A stretch of 64,000 nt of DNA from Patella vulgata (taxonomy: Eukaryota; Mollusca; Gastropoda; Patellidae). The DNA is taken from contig NC_065879.2 of assembly GCF_932274485.2 (NCBI RefSeq), positions 66,795,459 through 66,859,458 on the forward strand, read 5' to 3'. Below, piece by piece: positions 58,501 to 64,000 of this stretch. The position numbers and the translations under genes are program-made. The notes under the pieces are model-generated. The model did not search any database and had not been told where the DNA came from. It saw nothing but the letters and a program-made list of their open reading frames with translations. Each line of letters begins with the position of its first letter. The first letter of the stretch is position 1.

Positions 58501-61500
58501 TATACCATATCTTTATGCTATTTGAGAACGAACGGCGGCCATTTTGTCTGTCAATTTTGGGCCGATTTTCACGAAATTCGAATTCAACCTTCCTTAGGGT
58601 GTAACGGTGATATAATAATACGTTTTTTTAAATCGGATAAAAATTATGACCTCTATAGGGTCCACAAGCTAAAAACGCGATTTTTCGTACAATCAGGGGC
58701 CATAATTCAGGAAGTTACAGTCCGATATGCGCGAATATCGAAAGAAACCAAGATCTTTGGGTTATAAACTTACATTTCAAGTTTCAAAAAAATCGGATAA
58801 AAATTGTGACCTCTATAGGGTCCACAACCTTGATATACCATATTTTTACTCAACCTTCCTTAGGGTGTAACGGTGATATAATGATACGTTTTTTTAAATC
58901 GGATAAAAATTATGACCTCTATAGGGTCCACAAGCTAAAAACATGATTTTTCATACAATCAGGGGCCATAATTCAGGAAGTTACAGTCCGATATGCGCGA
59001 ATATCGAAAGAAACCGAGATCTTTGGGTTATAAACTTACATTTCAATTTTCAAAAAAATCGGATAAAAATTGTGACCTCTATAGGGTCCACAATCTTGAT
59101 ATACCATATTTTTACGCTATTTGAGAACGAACGGTATGCGCGAATATCGAAAGGTACTGAGATCTTTGTGTTATAAACTTACATTTCAAGTTTCAACAAA
59201 ATCGGATAAAGATAGGTTGCCAGGCAACGAAACATACGCCCACAGCAGCTATATCGTCCGGGCAGTCAACAAGAGTTGTCACATATTTTTACTTTTTTCG
59301 GTAATGAAACATTTATAATACATTAAAATCTGATTAAGAGTAACAACTCATTAAGTAATTATCAGAAAACCATTAGAATTTGTTCGGTTTTTATAAAGTT
59401 CTGCGCCATGCTAACGTTTAGCATACAAAACTTTTAACATCATGGATTTAGCTGTTCAAGTCATAAAGATTCATTTAAAATCAATATACTTGATCGTCTC
59501 AAGACCTTAAACACTGTGTATAAATTTAAAGTCAATCGGATATTAACTTTAGCCTCTAGAGCTTTCACAAGATTTTTCAAGGTGATCAAGGGCCATAACT
59601 CTGGCAAAAATTATCGGAAATAGGATTCTTCATCTCATGACCTTAAACACTGTGTATAAATTTAAAGTCAATCGGATATTAACTTTACCCTCTAGAGCGT
59701 CCACAAGATTTTTCGAAGTGATCAAGGGCCATAACTCTAGCTGTAATTATCGGAAATCGCTGAAAATCAACAGGCTTCTTCGTCTCATGACCTTAAACAC
59801 TGTGTATAAATTTAAAGTCAATCGGATATTAACTTTGACCTCTAGAGCTTCCACATAATTTTTTGAAGTGATCAAGGGCCATAACTCTGGCAGTAACTAT
59901 CGAAAATTGTTGAAAATCAATAGGCTTCTTCGTCTCATGACCTTAAACACTGTGTATAAATTTAAAGTCGATCGGATATTAACTTTGACTTTTAGAGCGT
60001 CCACAAGATTTTTCAAAGTGATCAAGGGCCATAACTCTGGAAGTAATTATCGAAAATCGCTGAAAATGATTAGACTTCCTCGTCTCATGACCTTAAACAC
60101 TGTGTATAAATTTAAAGTCAACCGGATATTAACTTTAGCCTCTAGAGCGTCCACAAGATTTTTTGAAGTGATCAAGGGCCATAACTCTGGCAGTAATTAT
60201 CGGAAATCGCTGAAAATCAATAGGCTTCTTCATCTCATGACCTTAAACACTGTGTATAAATTTAAAGTCAATCGGATATTAACTTTAGCCTCTAGAGCGT
60301 CCACAAGATTTTTTGAAGTGATCAAGGGGCATAACTCTGGCAGTTATTATCGGAAATCGCTGAAAATCAATAGGCTTCTTCGCCTCATGACCTTAAACAC
60401 TGTGTATAAATTTAAAGTCAACCGGATATTAACTTTAGCCTCTAGAGCGTCCACAAGATTTTTTGAAGTGATCAAGGGCCATAACTCTGGCAGTAATTAT
60501 CGAAAATCACTGAAAATCAATAGGCTTCTTCGTCTCATGGCCTTAAACACTGTATATAAATCTAAAGTCAATCGGATATTAACTTTAGCCTCTAGAGCGT
60601 CCACAAGCAATTGTGGACGCCAGACGGACGGACAGACGGGGGTGACGACAATATACGACCACATTTCAATGTGGGCGTATAAAAATTATGACCTCTTTAG
60701 GGTCCACAAGCTAAAAACGCGATTTTTCATACAATCAGGGGCCATAATTCAGGAAGTTACGGTCCGATATGCGCGAATATCGAAAGGAACCAAGATTTTT
60801 GGGTTATAAACTTACATTTCAAGTTTCAAAAAAATCGGATAAAAGTTGTGACCTCTATAGGGTCCACAAGCTAAAAACGTGATTTTTCGTACAATCAGGG
60901 GCCATAATCCATGAAGTTTCGATCCGATACATGCCAATATCGAAAGCAGCCGAGATCTTATGGGGATAAACCTATATTTCAAGTTTCGTCAAAATCGGAT
61001 AAGAATTGTGACCTGTAGAGAGTTCACAAACAATTGTGGACGGCTGTCCGGACAGACAGGGGCGACGGCATAATACGTCCACATGAAAATGTGGGCGTAT
61101 AAAAATGTATGCTCTGGTAGTTGCAACATTCTTGAATAAAGCCTATATAATTGATCATATGTAAACAAACATTTTTTGCTTGCAAATTAATTTCAGAAAT
61201 TGAGAACACAATGTGGAGGTTCTAAGATTTAATAGATATCTGTTCTAAGACTAGACATAAATTAGTAACTATAAACTACCTTCCCCCCTTCCCCCCCCCC
61301 AAAAAAAAACAACTATAAATTTGACTTTTATTTATTGTGTTTTAACTGCCATATTTGACCAATACAATAGCCCTCTTAGACTGTGATTTAGCCCATATTT
61401 ACTCTGGTTTCAATTGTACCTATGCTGTGACTAAGTCATAATGTAAATAGAATATGCAGAAAATTTCAGTCAAATTGCTCCAATCGGAACCAAGATATTA

Positions 61501-62571
61501 CCTTTTGAATTTTAGGCTAGCCTCGATCATCATTACTAAAGTTGGTATGATAAAAAAACCAATGTATATTTAAGTTTAACCTAGAGTCTGATAGAAGACA
61601 TATTAAGTTTAACCTAGAGTCTCATTGAAGTCATAGTTGTCCCAAGTTTAATCTTGGCTCTGATTTAGGTCCCTTGCAAAGAAAGGAGATGCCATTAGTT
61701 AGCAAAACCATACAGCAAATATACTTACAGATTTTCGTTTAGTACTAGTGGTTGATCTTTCAACCCTTGTGACCAAGCCACTGCCAAAAAAATTGGCAGC
61801 ACTGACAGAAGTTTTCTGCTCTGTTTTTTTCTTTTCTTCTTTTTTCTTGGGTGTTGGAGTATTGATGACGAACGTTTCTAACAATGTAGGTTTACGTTTC
61901 TTTACTTCTTCATCTACAATAAAACCTCAAGAATACAGTAAAATACATAGGTTTCCAGGCAACCGAAAATAGGCCCAGAGAAGCTAAATCATTGAAGCAG
62001 TACATAAGCTTGTTACACTTATTTCCTTGTGGGTAACAGGAGCATTTACAAAACACTAAAAAATAAATCAAGGGCAACAAGCTACAAAGTAATTATCAGA
62101 AATAATAAAAATTTGACAGGCTTCTTTCTAGTGTTAGGAATATTGATAATAACTCCAACTAGTGCAATAACGAAATGCAAGTTGTTACATGTCGTATGAG
62201 AAATGTTTTGGCCAATATGGTGTTTTGGTTCACGTTATTTTGGGGTATATAATCTGACGAAAAGTGTACAAAGCATCTCCTAGTCTCAGTCAAACCAGCT
62301 CCAGCATCTAACAAGATGTCTTTAATGGTTGAGATCTCCAAGACATAGGCCTACTTAAAGGCCCGATGTGCCATTTTCAATTTCGCTACCTGGACCATCA
62401 GGATTCTCGGTTATCAATTCTCAAGCAGCATTGATCGATGAAAATACAATTTTCATAACTTTGTAAATAAGCTTACTTGAACCCTTTTTGGACTGATACT
62501 GCTATTAGAGATTAAACTTGCACAATATTGTAGTTTGCAAGGGACTCCTATAGCACGAAAAGACATAATTT

Positions 62572-62612
<41 letters not shown>

Positions 62613-63056
62613 TAACATCCACTCACACAAACTAGGTCATTTCGGGACTAACATATGGTTCAATTTTATTTCCATAATTCGCTTGTGCGTAGGGGTTCTT
62701 TAGCAGTGGGAGGAAACACAGGCAACCCTACTCCTTGTCACGTAGAAACGGGGAATCGAAATCACCCCAGTTGACTCAGTGACAGACTTTATGATACAGC
62801 GCGCACATGCTAACCATTCAACCATCCAATACCCCGTAATTTTGGATCTACCAGACATAATTGGTTATGATTCATAGATGTCTAATTACAAAATGATCAG
62901 AATTATCACAGAAGCAAAATATATCAAAATCATCTTATGCTGCTAAATACATGTACCATTATTCTAATTTTATATTACCTGATTCATCTAAATATATCAC
63001 AGCTTCTTTCTTCTTCTTTCTACTTTTTTTAGGCAATGGATCTTCTTCTTCAGAAT
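43082..63056 (-). CDS. RFC1: Replication factor C subunit 1, lacking the first exon(s)
   Basis: Exons in transcript order: 63056-62979, 61913-61729, 58064-57966, 57106-56933, 56370-56251, 55636-55535, 55018-54839, 54297-54184, 53347-53047, 52403-52297, 49678-49567, 48976-48882, 48239-48102, 47052-46858, 45803-45531, 45175-45030, 44550-44337, 44136-43930, 43183-43082. They sum to 2,942 nt and every phase agrees. About 980 residues are present; the vertebrate protein is about 1,150. The N-terminal MDIRKFF-type start is not in the window. Domains in order: disordered N-terminus, BRCT, AAA+ ATPase, RFC1 C-terminal domain. RFC1 with RFC2-5 loads the PCNA ring onto primer-template DNA in the nucleus. 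Confidence 0.96.
43498..43787 (-). mobile_element. SINE-A copy
   Basis: It has the tRNA-like head complement (GAGTCACTGTGGCTC at the right), body (ATCGAATTCTAACTGCC) and a truncated tail. Intronic in RFC1, same strand. Confidence 0.75.
44672..44722 (-). mobile_element. SINE-B middle fragment
   Basis: GGCTACCCTATTCCTTGTCA corresponds to the inverted GACAAGGAGTAGGGTCGCC segment of SINE-B. Confidence 0.4.
45030..48239 (-). CDS. RFC1: RFC1 AAA+ second half and start of the C-terminal domain
   Basis: 48239-48102 holds sensor 1 ([15 protein letters not shown]) and [10 protein letters not shown]. 47052-46858 holds [20 protein letters not shown] and [15 protein letters not shown]. 45803-45531 holds [18 protein letters not shown] and [17 protein letters not shown]. 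45175-45030 holds [14 protein letters not shown] and [17 protein letters not shown]. All are close to the vertebrate protein. Confidence 0.95.
46233..46283 (+). mobile_element. HINE 3' terminus remnant
   Basis: CAACATTAAATGTGAGTGTA followed by TAAAAATG matches the terminal hairpin plus GCGTATAAAAAT of the family. Confidence 0.45.
46518..46803 (-). mobile_element. SINE-B copy with long GA tail
   Basis: Full-length - strand copy from GGGGTTGGATGGCTGAATGG to a (CT)n tail of about 34 bp. Confidence 0.8.
47157..47466. mobile_element. Foldback MITE, about 310 bp
   Basis: The left arm (TAGTTGTGTAGTTTCTGAAT ... GGTTCCTACTGT) pairs with the right arm (ACAGTAGGAACCCAATATTT ... AGCACAACTA) as an imperfect inverted repeat of about 110 bp. 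It lies in the RFC1 intron. Confidence 0.6.
47534..47702. mobile_element. Palindromic MITE, 169 bp
   Basis: Inverted ends of about 60 bp begin CAGGGCC and share ACGAAAACTTAAACTAAG and TTTTAAGAAATACTGCAA. Only about 45 bp separate the arms, so the transcript would form a long hairpin. Confidence 0.75.
48301..48567 (-). mobile_element. SINE-B copy
   Basis: A diverged full-length - strand copy. Its TC tail lies about 60 bp upstream of the RFC1 acceptor at 48240. Confidence 0.7.
48882..53347 (-). CDS. RFC1: RFC1 AAA+ ATPase core
   Basis: 53347-53047 has the RFC-box start ([19 protein letters not shown]). 52403-52297 has Walker [11 protein letters not shown] (bases 52321-52344). 49678-49567 has [18 protein letters not shown]. 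48976-48882 has Walker [10 protein letters not shown] (48912-48938), then GNADRGGL. As is usual for RFC1, no arginine-finger SRC motif is expected. The intron 49679-52296 is unusual; see the inverted duplication. Confidence 0.96.
49178..49454 (+). mobile_element. SINE-A copy
   Basis: Body and tail are well kept (GTATACATTGGCGTGCATG; TTCGATATAAGAGTAGGCG; CATTTCATTTCATTTC). The head is absent. Antisense to RFC1. Confidence 0.75.
49910..49948 (-). CDS. Possible alternative first exon of RFC1
   Basis: ATG at 49948 opens [13 protein letters not shown] and ends in phase 0 at a strong donor (CAG|GTAAGT). The next RFC1 exon (49678-49567) starts in phase 0, so a transcript starting here would encode [13 protein letters not shown] joined to [13 protein letters not shown]. 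That product would be an N-terminally truncated RFC1 without Walker A. Whether it is transcribed cannot be told from sequence. Confidence 0.4.
50342..50414 (-). CDS. First-exon-like ORF in the RFC1 intron
   Basis: ATG at 50414 opens 24 codons ([20 protein letters not shown], then REFG) and ends in phase 1 at a GAG|GTAAGC donor. The basic, leucine-rich start resembles a mitochondrial presequence. The surrounding 50340-50640 is richer in CpG than its neighbours. Its partner exon is unknown, and chance is possible for so short an ORF. Confidence 0.3.
50778..51729. mobile_element. Complete non-autonomous DNA transposon, 952 bp, exact 8-bp target duplication
   Basis: TTGTCGTA flanks both sides (50770-50777 and 51730-51737). 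The ends carry a perfect 18-bp inverted repeat, GACCACTCGGACCAAAGA, a few bases inside the tips. Many further CTCGGACCAAA-type repeats point inward from both ends. The interior has a 63-bp tandem repeat. No transposase. An 8-bp duplication fits hAT, P or Zisupton-type elements. It is related to the truncated copy at 3542. Confidence 0.85.
51366..51600 (+). repeat. 63-bp tandem repeat inside the 952-bp transposon
   Basis: Units starting at 51366, 51429, 51492 and 51555 read ACAATTATCAATTTATT...TATTATTGGTTCGAGTAGTC. The last is partial and merges into the GGTCCGAGT terminal repeats. Confidence 0.85.
51902..51940 (+). CDS. Mirror copy of the 13-codon first exon
   Basis: It is identical over all 39 coding bases to 49948-49910, but on the + strand with the same donor. 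It points away from RFC1's coding strand. An acceptor-like TTTCCTTCACAG lies at 52150-52161, but joining there gives a stop within a few codons. Confidence 0.35.
52480..52750 (-). mobile_element. SINE-B copy, diverged
   Basis: CACTTGACACAAACTGGGTC, TTCAATAATTCTCTTGCGAG and GACAGACCTTATGATC-like segments on the + strand correspond to inverted SINE-B. Confidence 0.65.
52773..52886 (+). mobile_element. SINE-A 3' fragment
   Basis: CATATGCCCGTCTTCATTAG, GAGCCGAACAGTAGGACG and TTAAATCCCATTTCATT. Confidence 0.7.
53380..53640 (-). mobile_element. SINE-B copy, diverged
   Basis: GGTCATTTTGGGACTAAAAT, GGGGTCTTTAGTAGTGGGAG and AATAACAGACCTTGTGG mark an inverted full-length copy. Confidence 0.7.
53712..54031. 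mobile_element. hAT-type MITE with CAAGGA motifs, 320 bp
   Basis: The tips ACAGGGTTCCCGCGG and CCGCGGGAACCCTGT are perfect 15-bp inverted repeats. Many AAGGATATTCAAGGA-type repeats fill both sides. Flanks TTAATGTA and GTAATGGG match at 5 of 8, a decayed target duplication. This ACAGGGTTCCCGCGG type is widespread in animals. Confidence 0.8.
54184..55018 (-). CDS. RFC1: RFC1 BRCT domain
   Basis: 55018-54839 gives [20 protein letters not shown], then [20 protein letters not shown]. 54297-54184 gives [27 protein letters not shown] and GGKV are standard BRCT positions. In RFC1 this domain binds the 5' phosphate of recessed duplex DNA. Confidence 0.95.
55535..63056 (-). CDS. RFC1: RFC1 N-terminal disordered exons
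   Basis: 63056-62979: acidic/basic [18 protein letters not shown]. 61913-61729: [11 protein letters not shown], then [18 protein letters not shown], which aligns with the YFGTGSVQR region of vertebrate RFC1. 58064-57966: acidic [19 protein letters not shown]. 57106-56933 and 56370-56251: Lys/Ser/Pro-rich linkers. 55636-55535: [20 protein letters not shown], which is conserved ahead of the BRCT. Confidence 0.9.
55785..55853 (+). mobile_element. HINE 3' terminus remnant
   Basis: TCTAGAGCTATTGAGGACAA and the hairpin CCACATTAAATGTGG followed by GCATATAAAAATG match the 3' end of the element at 60600-60684. Confidence 0.6.
57131..57467 (-). mobile_element. SINE-A copy; tail 25 bp upstream of an RFC1 acceptor
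   Basis: A nearly complete - strand copy from the head complement (GCCACTGTGGCTC at the right) to the ATTTCATTTCAT tail at 57131. It is sense to RFC1, and its tail leads into the splice site before 57106. Confidence 0.8.
59208..60684 (+). mobile_element. Nested HINE with eight 150-bp core units
   Basis: The 5' end is AAAGATAGGTTGCCAGGCAA, then CGAAACATACGCCCACAG. The 3' end is a hairpin (CCACATTTCAATGTGG) followed by GCGTATAAAAAT. ACGCCCAC near the 5' end and GTGGGCGT near the 3' end are subterminal inverted repeats, as known for Helentrons and their HINE/DINE derivatives. It has no Rep-helicase. Confidence 0.75.
59505..60606 (+). repeat. 150-bp tandem repeat, eight units
   Basis: CCTTAAACACTGTGTATAAA recurs at 59505, 59641, 59791, 59941, 60091, 60241, 60391 and 60541. 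The spacing is exactly 150 bp from 59641 on. Each unit also has GCCTCTAGAGCGTCCACAAG and GGGCCATAACTCTGGCAGTA. The first unit is 136 bp and the last is cut. Confidence 0.92.
61950..62125 (+). mobile_element. Old HINE 5' end next to an RFC1 acceptor
   Basis: ATAGGTTTCCAGGCAACCGA, then AAATAGGCCCA, is a diverged HINE 5' terminus. Further matches to 59340-59400 (TAATTATCAGAAA) follow. Its tip lies about 35 bp upstream of the acceptor of the RFC1 exon ending at 61913. Confidence 0.55.
62575..62835 (-). mobile_element. SINE-B copy with GA tail
   Basis: A - strand copy from GGTATTGGATGGTTGAATGG to a (CT)n tail of about 30 bp. The central block is partly deleted. Confidence 0.8.
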
Positions 63057-64000
63057 CTGAAATATTTATAGAATTGTTTAGGTATATGTTACCGACCTTC
63101 ACTTTGGCAAATTCCAAGAGTTAAGAAAACCGTAACCAAACTTAAACCAAAGTCAAAATTGCTCTTCTGAAAGATGGCTCACTAATTACCCAAGAGACTC
63201 CCTTTAAAGGGTTGTTTGCCCTTGATCTTCTGGTATTTGGGTATTTTGTTGTAATTTGGAATAATATGGACCAAATGAGACTTCGGGCTAATTCTACCAT
63301 TCAGCTATTAATCTGAGAGATCCAAATGTTTGTGTGTATTTTCAAAATTTAATACAGAAGAGTTGACATTTTAAATAATTTTAAATTTGTCTATTTCCAA
63401 GTGTAGGCTAATAAACCATAACATAACCTGCTTTTAAATCAGGGCTTCCACTTCAAAATTTTCCCAGCCGGTCATTTTTCACGTAGAGAAAGTGGTGCTA
63501 TTTTTTAGCACATAACAAGAAAACACAAAACAACATGATATTGAAATGCTGATCGGGTTTAATTGGGTCAAGGACAGTCGCAAAGAAATTTAATCTCACG
63601 TCGGCATTTATACCCACCCACCCCCTCCCTCAATAAAGGAACACATGTAATCAATTATCATTTATTTATATATAAAAAAATATAACAACAAGAAACATTC
63701 ATTCATCGCAAGTACACTATTTTCTTACTTTATTTACAACATCACCCGTATGCACGTATATACTCCTCGTATCTCTAATGGAACTGTTGTGGTATAACAT
63801 CTTTAAATAGTCGATCTTCAACAAGAGGCCACTTTCTAAAATTCTGGGAACCAATCACAAAACTATTCTTGGCATTATGTTTCTGACAACGATCTTTTAA
63901 TTAACCTGTGCGTACTGCGTATGTGACGAGTTAGACTGTTGACTATTTCTCCATACACGGCGAAAAGTAGTTCCGAATGATTAATGCATTTAAATAATTC
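63057..64000. other. RFC1 intron (or upstream part), no feature recognised
   Basis: The next upstream RFC1 exon should start the protein (MDIRKFF-type). No such reading with a fitting donor phase is visible here. The stretch is AT-rich; no repeat family seen elsewhere in the window was recognised. Confidence 0.5.

Larger units (their letters stand above)
58277..61108 (+). mobile_element. Large HINE/Helentron-like element, interrupted by another HINE
   Basis: The left terminus reads GCGACTGCCAGGCAGGATAC, then GCCCACA. The right terminus has the hairpin CCACATGAAAATGTGG plus GCGTATAAAAATG. The core repeats a block with CCTCTATAGGGTCCACAA, CAGGGGCCATAATTCAGGAA and GATATGCGCGAATATCGAAA. A second HINE (59208-60684) is inserted, splitting an ATCGGATAAA|AATTATGACC core unit. 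Confidence 0.75.

Noticed and set aside
59505-60606. Regular repeat array that could be mistaken for a CRISPR.
   Set aside because: Units are contiguous 150-bp monomers without unique spacers, in a eukaryotic intron inside a Helitron-like element.
59868-60809. Open frame of 313 codons on the + strand.
   Set aside because: It runs through the 150-bp tandem units and is open only because the period is a multiple of three; no splice signals or similarity.
4770-62835. tRNA-like sequences with A and B boxes at many places.
   Set aside because: All are heads of SINE-A or SINE-B; none folds as a complete tRNA gene by eye.
1-64000. Retroviral, LTR or Polinton-type elements.
   Set aside because: No LTR pair, reverse transcriptase, integrase, capsid or envelope signature was noticed on either strand.

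Overview
The window is animal nuclear DNA: AT-rich, with long introns, canonical GT-AG splicing and dense SINEs, MITEs and Helitron-like repeats. The repeat mix (tRNA-derived SINEs with a shared central block, and pearl/HINE-like elements with tandem-repeat cores) suggests a lophotrochozoan, most likely a mollusc. That placement is inference. No bacterial, viral or retroviral gene was seen.

Two host genes fill the right three quarters and converge tail to tail. On the + strand, 16927-39851 encodes a complete TDRD7-like germ-granule protein in 24 coding exons (3,525 nt, 1,174 residues): LOTUS, a dsRNA-binding-like segment, a second LOTUS-like segment, then three extended Tudor domains. On the - strand, 63056 down to 43082 encodes RFC1, the large subunit of the PCNA clamp loader, in 19 exons (about 980 residues). 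Its first exon(s) lie beyond the right edge. Every exon junction in both genes was phase-checked by hand and joins in frame.

The left end holds the 5' part of an [12 protein letters not shown] - strand gene (exons 2604-2759, 365-443 and 53-149), and an orphan first-exon-like ORF at 3928-4047. The stretch 4048-16871 has no convincing gene. It is packed with short elements: two tRNA-SINE families (called SINE-A and SINE-B here), hAT-type and piggyBac-type MITEs, a 656-bp GTCGAC-rich foldback and an internal-deletion series of SINE-B.

The introns carry the most interesting material. Intron 4 of TDRD7 holds two broken RecQ-like helicase fragments, one inside an inverted-repeat element. A hAT transposase fossil lies in intron 12. 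Several splice acceptors of both genes sit on or against transposon ends. All recognisable Helentron-like (HINE) pieces lie antisense to their host gene. The RFC1 intron 49679-52296 contains an inverted duplication of a promoter plus 13-codon first exon, whose - strand copy could splice in frame into the second half of RFC1, flanking an intact-ended 952-bp transposon with an 8-bp target duplication. A HINE with eight 150-bp tandem units is nested inside another HINE in a further RFC1 intron.
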